Part shown: positions 45,001 through 55,043 of the stretch, in pieces
Layout of the letters: the number at the start of each line of letters is the position of its first letter
Numbering within the stretch: the first letter of the stretch is position 1
The notes under the pieces: model-generated
Told to the model about the DNA's origin: nothing
The model's database searches: none
What the model saw: the letters and a program-made list of their open reading frames with translations, nothing else
Assembly: GCF_030506325.1 (NCBI RefSeq)
Contig: NZ_CP120683.1
Coordinates: 2,480,001-2,544,000 of the forward strand
From: Tunicatimonas pelagia
Lineage (GTDB): Bacteria > Bacteroidota > Bacteroidia > Cytophagales > Cyclobacteriaceae
Length of the DNA: 64,000 bases
Reading direction: 5' to 3'
Translations under genes and position numbers: made by a program

Positions 45001-45539
45001 TTAACCCCCGGTAGTGGTTCGTTGGTAGATAGATCGACTACTTGTCCACTAATAGTTTGTTCCACTTGTTTTTTAACTATCCTTAGCAAATTCTTAGCGG
45101 GCAACACCACCGAGTTTAACATCGGCTTCTTTGCCCTTTGCTCTTCAGGAGCCAACCGAATCACTCTACTAATATCGTCACGAGGTTGGATAACGTAGTA
45201 GCCTTCTTCCAGCTTGCGATAGTTAAGTTGATGTGGGGCTAGTAATTCTGTCAAATTAGCATCTAAATTTTGCTCTAGTGAAAGAGCTTTTTTTACCAGT
45301 TTTTCTTTCAGCAGAGCGGGGTCATACGAAATACTTACTTGGTAGTGATCTGCTAACTTGTTTAAAGCCACTGATAAAGATTGCCCTTGATCCTGGTCAA
45401 CCGCATTACCTGCTCCTGCTACCGGATACTGGTAATCGAGCACTGAATTGCTTGCTAACTTCAGCTGCTGGGTATGACCCGGACTGAACCACAGCAAAAA
45501 AGTGAGGTTAGCTACGATAAAAATGTAACATTTGCTCAT
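42021..45539 (-). CDS. susC: SusC/RagA-type TonB-dependent transporter with STN domain
   Basis: 1172 residues. Domains in order: signal peptide; N-terminal STN secretin/TonB domain (LADHYQVSISYDPALL); carboxypeptidase-like domain (ISGQVVDLSTNEPLPGVNIL); plug (VVVGYGTTQKKDLTGAV); 22-strand outer-membrane barrel ending LFGINVKF. The STN domain passes the substrate signal to the FecR-like anti-sigma factor encoded just upstream, so the transporter both imports oligosaccharide and triggers its own operon. It pairs with SusD, 1 bp downstream. Confidence 0.96.
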   Translation of the reverse strand: MSKCYIFIVANLTFLLWFSPGHTQQLKLASNSVLDYQYPVAGAGNAVDQDQGQSLSVALNKLADHYQVSISYDPALLKEKLVKKALSLEQNLDANLTELLAPHQLNYRKLEEGYYVIQPRDDISRVIRLAPEEQRAKKPMLNSVVLPAKNLLRIVKKQVEQTISGQVVDLSTNEPLPGVNILVKGTSIGTVTDIDGNYRLTVADEVTTLVFSSIGFETIEEEISGRAEINISLAPDIQSLSEVVVVGYGTTQKKDLTGAVAEVSSETIENRQAVQLSDALQGSVAGVTVTRDGGGSGEGSSIRVRGVTSLNVNDPLVIVDGIQGLTLDDINPNDVESVTVLKDAASQAIYGARAAAGVVLVTTKRGTEGQLRIEYDYEFGSNYPTELPEYVNAKTYREIATEYSTNDGGGETFDPEITEQYDELHAQDPDLYPDTDWQDAILSDVPTARHRHNLALTVGSQNVNTRASMSYVTEDGMYANNDFQRFTFRVNNGLTLGSIIEANIDLYYKRTNTTDPARQIQSAAENPIALSRRYPGIFSAIRTDGEWGEGKDGENPLAQTIEGGSRTQTLNQLNGIIGVTIKPTSSLSLRLNFSPTFDFDRYDRFFTPPDIPRLGSTTEFWPQSVSSLEKRQTNVTTLTSQAIVSYDKTIGDHQLNLLGGYEEVNTDWDRISTTSRDLGIELDALAFGDPLLTQNEQNTSENNIRSFFGRIGYNYKGKYLLQSNFRADGSSRFAPDERWGFFPSLSLGWVVSEESFDLPTFISFLKVRGSYGEVGNEQIGNRRIEGDEFFNFYPYQGLFELVNTVFYDGNSFVSGIGVTQDFLADQFLVWETTRTIDAGIDLGFLDDRITVVVDAYRKTTDDIIITQDLPNYLGYPNNTKTNVGSIEVEGLDFEVGYRNQIGNLRYAVNANASVLRSEILDVGGIETFLVNRGTQIHTEGAAFGEWFGYQTDGLYQTQEQIDEYGITNPTRPGDVRIIDQLTVDTDNDGVPDERDNVINGQDRVPLGTSLPTFTYGGNITLNYRNLDFSLVLNGVGNHNQRYNDVQVQPLTQAFGNIPTYVAEESWRPGNTEAQNQAANFPRFSGASRLNYAVSDFWLYNAAYLRIQNITLGYSLPTSLSQRASLQKVRVYVALRNFATLRGGDLLEGWDPEVDFTGHPIMKSVLFGINVKF

Positions 45540-45608
45540 AGTTTAAGTATATTGGAAGTGAACACTATATATAGTCCGTCGGAATGTTTGCCGCATCCGG
45601 CGGATTTT

Positions 45609-46631
45609 TTATTCTTCTTTTTCTGCAATGTTTATCGACTGTCCGGTTCTGGTGAGCCGTACTGATAAGGTAACCTCTATAGCCGTTAGCATAAGGTCCA
45701 ATCGGTCAGCAGGAAACTGCCCGCTAAAGGTTCGCTGACTTAACGCCGCACTTGATATATTGACTTCTAATCCGTAGTAGTCTTCAATCATCATCGCTAT
45801 ATCCGAGAGGGAGTGGTTATCAAACCAAAAGCGTTGATTCCGCCAGGCGGTGTAGCTGGCGGGTATTAGATGGTCTTTAGTAAGTTGCTGCCCTTCTTTA
45901 GAGAAAGTAACCCAGTCACCAGGCTGCATCTCCACCTCTGATACATCCTCATCCAAGGAAAGTTTTACTTTACCACTGTGCAGCCCCACTTGCGTCTCTC
46001 CTCGGCGGGAGAGCACATTAAACTCCGTACCGACTACACGAACAGCTAACTCACTAGTATGTACAATAAAAGGAATACGCTGTCCGGATGTACCTTCGTG
46101 GTGATGAATATCAAAAAAGGCTTCTCCTTCCAGCCACACCTCTCGCTTTTCATTCCAGTGGTGGCTAACCCGAAGCGTAGAGTTGGCGTTTAGCTCTACC
46201 GTACTTTGGTCGGACAGTAAAATGGTCCGGGTTGTTCCGTACTCCACAGTGTAGACGGTTTCGGCCGATCTTTCCCACCATAAGTAGGCGACCACTATTA
46301 GTGCCAGCGAGGCAGCAATACCCGTTGTCCATCTCCAAGCTCTACCAATAGAAGAACTCTGTGAGGTAGTAGCCGGAATAGGAAGCGAGCGTTGCTGGCG
46401 AATCTGATGCCAGATTTGATCTTTTTCTTCAGTACTGACGGAGTACTCTTTAAACTGAATTGCTAAAAGTACAGAGCGCGCTTCTGCTACCTCCGTTTGT
46501 TTTTCTGGATGTTCAGCTAACCAGTTTTTCCAAAAACGGTCACTGACTTGATCCGGTTGATAAACCCACCTGCGAAAGTAGTCGTCTTCAATAAACGCTT
46601 GAACCGAAAAATCTTGATAGCGCATGAACAT
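45609..46631 (-). CDS. FecR-family anti-sigma factor
   Basis: 340 residues. Cytoplasmic N-terminal anti-sigma part (~1-90), one membrane helix (TTGIAASLALIVVAYLWW), then the periplasmic FecR domain (VEYGTTRTILLSDQSTVELN; WLEGEAFFDIHHHEG) and a C-terminal STN-interacting end (MIEDYYGLEVNISSAALSQR). It holds the ECF sigma factor until the STN domain of the adjacent SusC signals substrate. Gap of 69 bp to susC. Confidence 0.93.
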   Translation of the reverse strand: MFMRYQDFSVQAFIEDDYFRRWVYQPDQVSDRFWKNWLAEHPEKQTEVAEARSVLLAIQFKEYSVSTEEKDQIWHQIRQQRSLPIPATTSQSSSIGRAWRWTTGIAASLALIVVAYLWWERSAETVYTVEYGTTRTILLSDQSTVELNANSTLRVSHHWNEKREVWLEGEAFFDIHHHEGTSGQRIPFIVHTSELAVRVVGTEFNVLSRRGETQVGLHSGKVKLSLDEDVSEVEMQPGDWVTFSKEGQQLTKDHLIPASYTAWRNQRFWFDNHSLSDIAMMIEDYYGLEVNISSAALSQRTFSGQFPADRLDLMLTAIEVTLSVRLTRTGQSINIAEKEE

Positions 46632-46819
46632 AGGTTGATACTAGCCTCTACTTATACAAAGGAAGCCAATATCAAATCCGCCCTACTTACCCGAAAAAAT
46701 AATCAAATTTTTACAATTCGATCATAAATAAGCGGTTATCATTATTACTATTACAAAGAGATGAGTATAATACTATAAATATAGTACCTCAGTAGTGGAG
46801 CTGTTTATAGTGAGTTGTG

Positions 46820-47464
46820 TTAAGTTGATCCGAATAACCAATCTAACAAAACAACCATCCCCAGAAAAAAGGGAAAAGTGATGCTTTTGCGAAGAGTTTG
46901 TAGTGCTTTACCTACCAAGTTCCGGGCGGTCTTAACCTCTATTGTGAGCAAATCAGCAATTTGCGGATAAGTCAAGCTCTCGTAAAATAATAAAAAAATC
47001 ACCTCTCGTTGGCGAGGAGATAAAGCATTAACGGCTTGTTGTATTTTTTCTTTACTTTCAGTTGCCCTTTGAGAAGAAATGATATTCTCTTCGATAGATG
47101 AAACAATCTCAAATGGGGGAGTTTGTGCTACTAGTTGTTGGCGTTTACGTAATTTTTTTTCCGAGCGGGCAATACTCCGCTTTAGCGACTTAAAAAGATA
47201 GTATTTAATAGAACTGGTATCACTTAACTCTTTTTTAGATTGCCATAGCGTTATAAATACTTCCTGAACGCAGTCCTTGACTTGTTCCCGGTTTGGACAA
47301 AACTGCCGGCCGTAATTATATAGCACCGGAAAGTAGGTAGTATATATATAGTGGTAGGCTTCTTCATTGCCCTGCTTAAAGTTAGTCCAAATCTGAGTAT
47401 CAGAAAGCGTTTGTGAAGTTTGAAGGGATTCTGTGTTAGGTTGAGTAAATGGTAAAGCCGACAT
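46820..47464 (-). CDS. ECF RNA polymerase sigma factor
   Basis: 214 residues. Sigma-70 region 2 (YNYGRQFCPNREQVKDCVQE then VFITLWQ) and region 4 (LSPRQREVIFLLFYESLTYP then QIADLL) are clear. The C-terminus carries a hydrophobic tail (FPFFLGMVVLLDWLFGS), seen in a Bacteroidota subgroup whose sigma factor may be membrane-tethered. It should transcribe the susCD-sulfatase genes after release from FecR. The gap to fecR is 188 bp and may contain its target promoter. Confidence 0.93.
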   Translation of the reverse strand: MSALPFTQPNTESLQTSQTLSDTQIWTNFKQGNEEAYHYIYTTYFPVLYNYGRQFCPNREQVKDCVQEVFITLWQSKKELSDTSSIKYYLFKSLKRSIARSEKKLRKRQQLVAQTPPFEIVSSIEENIISSQRATESKEKIQQAVNALSPRQREVIFLLFYESLTYPQIADLLTIEVKTARNLVGKALQTLRKSITFPFFLGMVVLLDWLFGST

Positions 47465-47611
47465 ATGGCTGATTTTTATAATGCACAGCTTGAAGCTTTT
47501 AAAATATAGTCTCTTACAAAGTAGCTATTTTTTTTAAATTCTCAACTATTGCCCATAAATACCATTGAAATGAGAGATTTTCATCTATCTTCTCTCCCTT
47601 TTACTTTACTA
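47465..47611. promoter_or_regulatory. Region upstream of the ECF sigma gene
   Basis: 147 bp between the sigma factor and an IS66 relic. It contains TCTCAACTATTG at 47540-47551, which recurs exactly at 52829-52840 in front of the sigma-54 activator. No other structure seen. Confidence 0.3.
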
Positions 47612-47883
47612 TTACCACTGCTTTAAGAGCTTGTAGGGCACGTACTGGTACACGCTCAGATAGCTCACGTAAGCTTCCACGCTCTCTCCGTATTAGATAG
47701 GCGCGTTCACCCCTTCGGGATACCCCATTGCTCATGTGAGCCGTAAGGGCACTGGCTATTGTACTGATTGTATTGTGTGGAGATGGGCATAAATGGCGGA
47801 ATATCTACCACCTGACGCTTAGAGACAAGATGGACGGGCTGACTTTGAAGCCCATGGCCACATCGCCGGCAGTAATGCGGAAT
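47612..47883 (-). pseudogene. IS66-family transposase fragment
   Basis: The minus strand from 47883 reads YCRRCGHGLQSQPVHLVSKR, then QVVDIPPFMP and CPYGSHEQWGIPKG, the zinc-finger and linker region of IS66 TnpC-type transposases, ending at a TGA. One base later, in the next frame, it continues VNAPI, a TAA, then YGESVEAYVSYLSVYQYVPY to 47612. So there is one frameshift and one internal stop. Neither end of the IS is present. Confidence 0.75.
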
Positions 47884-47993
47884 TTATCGTTCATTATCCA
47901 CAATTAGGGATTTTTCCCGTAACTTTAAACTCTCTCTATGGGTTCCTGAGTAGTTACTAAAATCTAACCGCGCTCTAAGCGATTGATTTTTGA

Positions 47994-50900
47994 TCAGGCT
48001 TCTTTCCCAATCACCATTTGCTTGGTGATGCCCGCGCGCCGCATACGGTACTCGAGGGTAGAGGGGGGCACTCCTAGCACCTCGGCCGCTCCGTGTTTTC
48101 CACTGATTTTGCCCTGGCATCGCTTCAAGGTTTCAAAGATAAGTTCGGTCTCCGCTTCCTGTAGGGTTTTAAACATAAAAGCGTGCTCCTGCTTAGCTGT
48201 CGTTTGCCGGGCACGATCCAATGCCAACTGCAGCGGCTTGCCCGATTCGGAAAGTAGCACTGAGCGCTCTATGACCTGCTCTAGCTCCCGTACATTGCCC
48301 GGCCAGGGATAACTGTTTAATAAATTTGCTGAGGCTTTCGTAATGCCCTTCAATCGCTTCCCGGTTTTATGCTCGTATTTCTTTAGAAAATAGTCGGCTA
48401 ACGCTTCTATATCTTCGCCGCGTTCTCGCAGCGGCGGAAGCTCAATGGGAAAGATACTGAGGCGGAAGTAGAGATCCGACCGAAAATTTCCTTCCTTGAC
48501 TTCCTCTTCCAGGTTACGGTTAGTAGCGGCAATAATTCGGGTGTCGATCCGAATGGTTTTATTTCCTCCCAATCGCTCGAACTCTTTCTCTTGAATCGCC
48601 CGTAGTAACTTGGGTTGTAGCTCTAACGGTAGCTCCCCAATTTCATCCAGAAACAAAGTACCTTGGTGGGCTAACTCAAACTTTCCGATACGCTGTGATA
48701 TGGCACCCGTGAAGGCTCCTTTTTCGTGACCAAACAGCTCCGACTCAATCAACTCTCGGGGGAGTGCCGCGCAATTCACTTTGATCAGGGGCTTGGATTT
48801 TCTTTCGGAAGCATTGTGCAAGGCTCGAGCCACCAGTTCTTTTCCCGTACCAGTCTCACCCAGAATCAGTACGGTGGTGTCCGTATTGACCACAATTTTT
48901 ACTTTTTCAAACACCTGCTGCATAACAGCACTGGTGCCCACCATTTCTTCAAAGTTGTATTGTTGTATTACCTCCTCTTCTAAATAGTTTTTCTCTTCTT
49001 TAAGTAGGCGGTTCAAGCGGATTACTTCTTCATACCCCAGTAGCTTTTCCATAGAAAGGACAAAAGACGATTGAATACGTTCGAGAAGTGAGATATGGCG
49101 TTCCTGATAAGCACTTGCTTCCTTATGATAAAAAGAAATATAAAACCGCTCATTATTCACAGTCAGTGGGGCTACCATAAAACTGTTCACCCCGAATGCT
49201 TCGTGGATTCCTTTTTTTACCGAATCAGTTTTTACGCTTTTTAAGTAGTCTTTAAAAGTACCGATGGTTATATCATCCAATAGCTTATTTTGTACCTGAT
49301 GTTTAAACGCGTCCTTGTTCAACCCGGTCATCTTCAAAAAGGCAGGAATAGAAATAGAGCGGTATTCATCACTACCTATCCGCTCAAAACCGAAGTTAAT
49401 ATCGTCCATTCTCTTGCCCATCATACCAAAAGAGATTAAATGAAACGGGATAATATTTTGCAGGGCACGAGCCACTAATAGCAGCCGGTCTTCCCAGGTT
49501 TTTCCACCATTGAGAGCGTTGATTACGGCGATTTGCAGCACTTTTTCCCGTTCGCGCTGTTGGACTTCCTCACTGGCCAGTGATTTTTCCAGCGATTGCG
49601 CAAAAGAAGGGGCAATACGCTTGAACATCTCAACGTGTTTCTGATGATAGCTGTTTGATTTTTTACTGTTGATATAGATATAAAAAGGCGCATTGTCTAC
49701 TTGCATGCGTACTGCCAGCACGCTTTTTAGACCCAGTAATTCCAATGACTTTTTACGAATGGGGTTGAGGTACTGTCCTGATTCAGCGTGCTCCTTTATT
49801 TCTAAAATAAAGGGCAGTTGGCCTTCCTCTTCCTTTAGTACTTTTTCAAAAGCTTTCAGGTTCAAATTAGTCTTGTTCAGAAAATCCATGAGGGTCACTT
49901 TCCGGTATTCACCAGGGTCTGTTTTTTCAAAACCAGTAGAGATCTCGTACATTCCTTCCTTCGCATAATGGAAACCGATGAAATCAGCCGGGAAAATTTG
50001 ACTGAGTACGTGCGCAAATTTTTTCTGTCGGCTTTCCCAGTTCGTTTCTTTGTTCAGGCTGTCAATCAGGGCAATCTGCACGCTCTTTTCTAGGTGGCTT
50101 TGCTGTATCGCTTCATTGGCCAACACATTGCTTACGGCTATCGATAGTTGTTCAGAGATGGCTTGGAACAGCGGAAAGTCTTTTTCGGTGTAAAACCCTT
50201 TTTGCTTTGACCAGAAGCAGAGCATGCCGACGACCTCCCCACCTTGCTTCATAGGGCCACCCAATATTTGAGTAAGCCCCTCTTCTTTCAGCCTTTTGTA
50301 ATGCGGATGACCTGGATATTCCTCCATCAGGGAGTCTAATGACTTCGTTAGTGGTCCGTGCTCCATAAAATGATCAATACCCGGATCGCGATCTAACCAC
50401 CCCTCCACGTAATAGTCTAAAAATATCCCAAACTGCTCATCAACAGCCAAATCTCGCTGGTACTTTCGGGTTTCATCGTAGACAAATACGCCGAGGTCAT
50501 CGAACGGAAAAATGGGTTTGATATTTTCTACGATGGTTCTGAACAGATCCTTACGGTCTTTAATAGCAGCAACCGCTTCGCTAATGTCCAGTAGCGTTTC
50601 TTTGAATTGCTTTTCTTCAACTAATTGTTCGTTGGCAATAATATTGTTCAACGCCACGCTTAACTGATCACAGATAGATTTGAATTGAGGCAGGGATTGA
50701 TCAAAAAAATCTTCGGTTTTACTCCAGAAATAGAGTAAGCCGATAGTTTGACCCCCGTGATTGAGAGCCGCACCGATGACACTTTTAAAATTACGTATCT
50801 CAGGGTTTTGAAAATGGGGATGATCCAGTTTTTCATAAATATCGGCTCCCATTACAATAAGCTTGTGATCTATGACATGTTTACTTGCCCCAGTGATAGG

Positions 50901-52775
50901 CATCCAACCTCCAAGCCCGTCTTCCTTGAGTGCGGCATTAATGCCAATATCGTAACAGTAGTCTACCACCAAGTCACGCTCCATTTGCCGATCTAGGTCT
51001 AGGTGAAATAAGCCAGCATCATTAAAGGGAAAGACTTGTTGCAAACGGTCGAAGATAGCACGCACCAATTCCGGACCGGTATTGATATTGGCGATGGATT
51101 CAGTGATCTTGAGTAGGTTTTCCGTCTTTTGCTTTTCTTCTAAGACCTGCTCGTTGGCCAGAATATTCGCTACTGCAACGGAAATCTGCTCGGCGATTGA
51201 CTTAAAAAACGTGGTGTGTTTTTCGGTATAGAAATTTTCTTCGGTAGAAGTAAAACAGAGCATACCAAAGATTTTTCCACCAGAAACGAGAGGTCCGCCG
51301 ATGAGCGATTTCAGGCCCCCTTCTACCATGTACTGGTGTTGCGGATGCGGTGCATTTTTATCCAGTTGCTCTACGGAGATAGCCGTTGGTCCATTTTCCA
51401 TCAGCCACGCTACTGAGGTGCCTTTGTGCGGGAATAACGTGTGCTTTCCTAGTACTTCTTCTATAAGTCTTTGTGATACTGGTTGGTCAAAAGCCGACGA
51501 ATCAATAAGCTCATAGTGCATGTCACCGGTGTCATCCAGTGTAAACAATCCAAATTCATTAAAGGGGAATACAGGCTTAATGGTGTCAAAAATGGTTCTG
51601 TAGAGCTGTTGGGTGTTATTGACCGAGGCTACGGCTTCGGTAATTTGAAGCAGGGTATTGCTAAAGTTTTTTTCTTCGATCAACTGCTCATTGGCCAGTA
51701 CATTGCTAACGGCCACAGCCAGTTGGTCGGCAATGGCCTGAAAGAGAAGAAAATGCTTTTCACTGTAAAAGTCTTTTTCCTTATACAGGAAACATAATAG
51801 TCCATTAAAATTTGATCCTGATGTAAGTGATCCGGCTATCATCTGTACCAAGCCTTCTGCTTTTATAGCTTCCCACTGGGGGTTAGGGTAGATTTTAGAT
51901 TGTTCTTCGACATCAAACAGGGCGGGTTGCTTTATGTAGATCCAACTCTTTGGATTATGGCCTGCGTAGGGCCATGGTCCCAAAAGGTTAGAACGGGCAG
52001 CGCTATCCTGCAAAGTATCCAGTGTTCCCTCATCCAGTATTTCCCAAAAAATATCTTTTTCTTTATCGATGACAAAAAGACCAGCATGGTCGAAAGGAAA
52101 AATAGATCGTACGTGGTCGAAAATAACTTTCAATAACTCCGGGCGGCTGTATGTTTTAGCCACTTCTCGCGTGATGCGGAAAAGCATATCCTTAAACTGC
52201 TTTTCTTCCAGCAGTTGTTCATTAGCCAATATATTACTCACCACTATGGCAAGTTGATCACTAATACTTTTAAAAAGCGGGAAATCGCTTGTTCTAAAAT
52301 TTCCACTATTGAGTGAGTTCAGACAAAATATACCAAGGGTTTTCCCTTGTACCCGAAGAGGGGCAACTAAGCTTTCTTCAAAACCAATTTTTTTGAGTAC
52401 AGGTACCTGGGGATAATTGGGAAACTTCTCAAATAAATCCCTAAAGTTCAAAACTTGAACATCATTGGTTTCAACCAGCTGCTCCAGCATCCATCCTACT
52501 GCACTCTCCTGATGAGGTATTTTATCGGGCTGGTTTTCAAAATGATGAATATTCGCTTCGGAAGGGCTTATCTCGGGCATGGTTGCGGCCCAATCTATAT
52601 GGTAGTTTTCTTCCTCGTTGATAACAAACAGTCCTACGTCATAGAATTGAAATGCAGGCTGGAGCTTCTCCACGATTGTTTTAAGCAGTTGCTTTTTATC
52701 AGCTACTGAGGCAATAGCCATATTAACATCCAGTAGCAATTGATAATCCTTCTTATCCATAGACTTAATGTACAT
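47994..52775 (-). CDS. Sigma-54-dependent activator with seven tandem GAF-like domains
   Basis: 1593 residues, three to four times the usual length of an NtrC-type activator. Seven GAF-like units of about 170-180 residues start near residues 20, 194, 370, 550, 720, 897 and 1076. Most are joined by a short signalling helix ([20 protein letters not shown]). Units 1-5 share a pattern of the type IxPxFPFxDxGLF, while units 6 and 7 are more divergent. The AAA+ domain has Walker A GETGTGKE at 1306-1313 and the sigma-54 contact loop GAFTGA. A Fis-type helix-turn-helix is at the C-terminus ([20 protein letters not shown]). It is cytoplasmic, with no membrane helix, and probably integrates several ligands. 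Divergent from an AraC gene. Confidence 0.92.
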   Translation of the reverse strand: MYIKSMDKKDYQLLLDVNMAIASVADKKQLLKTIVEKLQPAFQFYDVGLFVINEEENYHIDWAATMPEISPSEANIHHFENQPDKIPHQESAVGWMLEQLVETNDVQVLNFRDLFEKFPNYPQVPVLKKIGFEESLVAPLRVQGKTLGIFCLNSLNSGNFRTSDFPLFKSISDQLAIVVSNILANEQLLEEKQFKDMLFRITREVAKTYSRPELLKVIFDHVRSIFPFDHAGLFVIDKEKDIFWEILDEGTLDTLQDSAARSNLLGPWPYAGHNPKSWIYIKQPALFDVEEQSKIYPNPQWEAIKAEGLVQMIAGSLTSGSNFNGLLCFLYKEKDFYSEKHFLLFQAIADQLAVAVSNVLANEQLIEEKNFSNTLLQITEAVASVNNTQQLYRTIFDTIKPVFPFNEFGLFTLDDTGDMHYELIDSSAFDQPVSQRLIEEVLGKHTLFPHKGTSVAWLMENGPTAISVEQLDKNAPHPQHQYMVEGGLKSLIGGPLVSGGKIFGMLCFTSTEENFYTEKHTTFFKSIAEQISVAVANILANEQVLEEKQKTENLLKITESIANINTGPELVRAIFDRLQQVFPFNDAGLFHLDLDRQMERDLVVDYCYDIGINAALKEDGLGGWMPITGASKHVIDHKLIVMGADIYEKLDHPHFQNPEIRNFKSVIGAALNHGGQTIGLLYFWSKTEDFFDQSLPQFKSICDQLSVALNNIIANEQLVEEKQFKETLLDISEAVAAIKDRKDLFRTIVENIKPIFPFDDLGVFVYDETRKYQRDLAVDEQFGIFLDYYVEGWLDRDPGIDHFMEHGPLTKSLDSLMEEYPGHPHYKRLKEEGLTQILGGPMKQGGEVVGMLCFWSKQKGFYTEKDFPLFQAISEQLSIAVSNVLANEAIQQSHLEKSVQIALIDSLNKETNWESRQKKFAHVLSQIFPADFIGFHYAKEGMYEISTGFEKTDPGEYRKVTLMDFLNKTNLNLKAFEKVLKEEEGQLPFILEIKEHAESGQYLNPIRKKSLELLGLKSVLAVRMQVDNAPFYIYINSKKSNSYHQKHVEMFKRIAPSFAQSLEKSLASEEVQQREREKVLQIAVINALNGGKTWEDRLLLVARALQNIIPFHLISFGMMGKRMDDINFGFERIGSDEYRSISIPAFLKMTGLNKDAFKHQVQNKLLDDITIGTFKDYLKSVKTDSVKKGIHEAFGVNSFMVAPLTVNNERFYISFYHKEASAYQERHISLLERIQSSFVLSMEKLLGYEEVIRLNRLLKEEKNYLEEEVIQQYNFEEMVGTSAVMQQVFEKVKIVVNTDTTVLILGETGTGKELVARALHNASERKSKPLIKVNCAALPRELIESELFGHEKGAFTGAISQRIGKFELAHQGTLFLDEIGELPLELQPKLLRAIQEKEFERLGGNKTIRIDTRIIAATNRNLEEEVKEGNFRSDLYFRLSIFPIELPPLRERGEDIEALADYFLKKYEHKTGKRLKGITKASANLLNSYPWPGNVRELEQVIERSVLLSESGKPLQLALDRARQTTAKQEHAFMFKTLQEAETELIFETLKRCQGKISGKHGAAEVLGVPPSTLEYRMRRAGITKQMVIGKEA

Positions 52776-52989
52776 TTATTTAGGTGCGTATTGGACACCC
52801 CCATTATTGGGTATAAAAATTTGAGAACTCTCAACTATTGGGGAGTATTGTAAGAACCCCCGAGCAGGCAATTGGTTATATGATTGTATTTAAATAGCTT
52901 AATATCAACAATTTACTTATGATTGTTGATCTTTCGTATTCATCGGCACCGCAGTTGATTTAGCACGAGTAAATCAACTGCTGTTTGCT
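52776..52989. promoter_or_regulatory. Divergent promoter region with ATTGG motif cluster
   Basis: 214 bp between the sigma-54 activator (minus) and AraC gene (plus). Contains CCCATTATTGGG (52798-52809, inverted repeat), GAGAACTCTC (52823-52832, inverted repeat) and ATTGG elements near 52787, 52804 and 52836. TCTCAACTATTG at 52829-52840 is shared with 47540. Likely holds operators for one or both regulators. Confidence 0.4.
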
Positions 52990-53745
52990 ATGGATAAGCT
53001 AGGAACAATATCATTGGTAGAAGAAATCTATAAACACCCCTCGCAGGTGCCTATTCACCGAAACCCGGTGCTGTTGGTAATTACGTACTTCGACATAAAT
53101 CAGAGTACCCAACAGAACTTTTTCTTTCGCTTTCGTCACGATCACCACTCGCGAAGCAGTCCGCTGCTCTTGGGCACCGAAAACGGAAGTTGTGGGGAGT
53201 ACCTTTGTCAACCTGGCCCGTCATTAGTATTCAAGGAGCTTGGGTGCCTCACCGATACCCTGAGTTGCCTGATCTCCATTCATTTGGTGAAAGAGCTCCG
53301 AGCCAACGGACACGCCGATGTCAACCACGTACATCATATGGCCATCTCGCTGATGAGCTATCTGATGAAAAAATATCAGGATTTCAAACTCCGGGAGCAG
53401 CAAAATAATACGGGGGGCATTGCACCCTTTCGCCTTCGCAAGATCGAGGAGTACGTCCTCAACCATATCTCTTCGCCCATTGCAATTGCCGAACTGGCCG
53501 AGATTGCGGGCACCAGTGTTTACTATTTCGTTCGCATGTTTAAGCAGTCAACTGGAGAAACGCCTCACCAGTACATTGCCCGTCACAAAATTAATCGGGC
53601 TAAGGAGCTACTCACCCAAACGGATATGAAGATTATTCAAATTGGTTTGGAGGTGGGCTTTGACGATCCGGGACACTTTACCCGGGTGTTCAAGCGGCTC
53701 TTGGGGGTAACCCCATCAGGTTTTCGTAAGGTGCTACGAACGTGA
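52990..53745 (+). CDS. AraC-family transcriptional regulator
   Basis: 251 residues. N-terminal ~145 residues of unknown fold with a His-rich stretch (FRHDHHSRSS); C-terminal AraC domain with both helix-turn-helix motifs (AELAEIAGTSVYYFVRMFKQ; GLEVGFDDPGHFTRVFKRL, then TPSGFRKV). It precedes and may regulate the stress-type genes on the same strand. Start at the ATG giving the longest frame; not otherwise supported. Confidence 0.88.
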   Translation: MDKLGTISLVEEIYKHPSQVPIHRNPVLLVITYFDINQSTQQNFFFRFRHDHHSRSSPLLLGTENGSCGEYLCQPGPSLVFKELGCLTDTLSCLISIHLVKELRANGHADVNHVHHMAISLMSYLMKKYQDFKLREQQNNTGGIAPFRLRKIEEYVLNHISSPIAIAELAEIAGTSVYYFVRMFKQSTGETPHQYIARHKINRAKELLTQTDMKIIQIGLEVGFDDPGHFTRVFKRLLGVTPSGFRKVLRT

Positions 53746-53965
53746 GAGTGCCAATATCAACGGAGTAGGCTAACGCTGAAGATATAGTGCAATAAATACC
53801 CATCTCAACAAAATAGTCTCAGAACATCGCTGGGAAGATCGCTTCTTTTGCTTAAGTAACCTGCTTACGGGTACCATGAACCTAAGGGATCATTTACAAC
53901 CCAACAGCACTATTAAAAAATTTAACAAAAGAAATTCAATTGTAACATTTAAAACAATTCACGCT

Positions 53966-54502
53966 ATGAAAATGGTAGTTCAAAAATTCTCGAAGGAGCA
54001 ACTCGTCAGAAACTGGACAGTAATAGGCACTGTGTTACTGGTAGCGTCAGTAGCTCAACCCATTGTATCATCTTTTCTGAGCGACATTCCGCCTGAGGAG
54101 CTTCTGTCGCCTATGACCACCATGATGAACGGTCGCCCTATGCCCGAAGAGGTCACCTCACTATTTGCCGGGGTGTTTTCTAACATTGAGTTTTCTTTGG
54201 CGTTCGCCGCGCTGAAATTGCTATTGGGATCATCCATTCTTTTAGCCGTTCGCTCGCTGGAAAAATCATCCTGGGCTAAGAAAATCCTTGAAGGGGCTTC
54301 TATTTTTGGGATAGCCGCTTTTGTTGGCATTGGCCTTTTCTTCGTTTATTCTTCATTTGTAATTGCCAGTGTTATGGAAATTCCGGTGGTAATGACAATA
54401 GCCATGAGTTTGATGGGCCTCGTGGTAGCCTACTTTCCCGCCCGGTGGCTCTGGGGAAATTACGTTAGCCTTCGGCAGCAACCACTGGTGGCCGTCTCTT
54501 AA
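53966..54502 (+). CDS. Membrane protein of unknown function
   Basis: 178 residues from the ATG at 53966 (MKMVVQKF); the longer frame to 53876 adds an unlikely Asn/Lys-rich leader. Four predicted helices (VIGTVLLVASVAQPIV; LKLLLGSSILLAV; IFGIAAFVGIGLFFVYS; MTIAMSLMGLVVAYF). No family recognised. Starts the run of plus-strand genes that contains dps and hsp20. Confidence 0.7.
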   Translation: MKMVVQKFSKEQLVRNWTVIGTVLLVASVAQPIVSSFLSDIPPEELLSPMTTMMNGRPMPEEVTSLFAGVFSNIEFSLAFAALKLLLGSSILLAVRSLEKSSWAKKILEGASIFGIAAFVGIGLFFVYSSFVIASVMEIPVVMTIAMSLMGLVVAYFPARWLWGNYVSLRQQPLVAVS

Positions 54503-54554
54503 CGCCAATAACACCTTGGTTCATATTATTGATACATAGCACAACCCTATTATT

Positions 54555-55031
54555 ATGGAAACTACCGACATTGGTATTCACGACACCAACCGCGAAAGCG
54601 TAGCGTATCTGCTTAATATGCTACTGGCCGACGAGCATATACTGTATCTCAAAACCCGAAATTATCACTGGAATGTGAAGGGAATGCACTTTCAGTCGCT
54701 GCACGGATTTTTTGAAACTCAGTACCAGGAACTGGAAGAAATGATTGACCAAATTGCGGAGCGAATCCGGGCCATTGGTCACTACGCTACGGCCGCCATG
54801 AAGGACTACGTGAAACTAGCTCGCCTGCTGGAAACTAATCACGTAGACGGCTCAGCCGAAACCATGCTTCGTAATCTCCTGCAAGACCACGAAACGATTA
54901 TCCGTATCCTACGGAAAGACCTGGTAGAAGAGGCAGATAAATACCGCGACGTGGGCACCAGCGACTTCGTGACCGGCCTTATGGAACGACACGAAAAAAT
55001 GGCCTGGATGATTCGCTCGTATCTGGGATAA
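54555..55031 (+). CDS. dps: Dps-family ferritin-like DNA-protection protein
   Basis: 158 residues, normal Dps length. The ferroxidase motif YHWNVKGMHFQSLHGFFETQ is present with His, and the acidic partners in YQELEEMIDQIAERI follow. The dodecamer oxidises and stores Fe(II), using H2O2, and shields DNA during starvation or oxidative stress. It is 12 bp upstream of a histidine kinase gene and probably co-transcribed with it. Confidence 0.95.
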   Translation: METTDIGIHDTNRESVAYLLNMLLADEHILYLKTRNYHWNVKGMHFQSLHGFFETQYQELEEMIDQIAERIRAIGHYATAAMKDYVKLARLLETNHVDGSAETMLRNLLQDHETIIRILRKDLVEEADKYRDVGTSDFVTGLMERHEKMAWMIRSYLG

Positions 55032-55043
55032 AGCAACAGATAG

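Noticed and set aside
47884-48120. 78-codon frame antisense-shifted over the sigma-54 activator end
   Set aside because: It overlaps the Fis-domain coding region in another frame and shows no IS66 N-terminal features.
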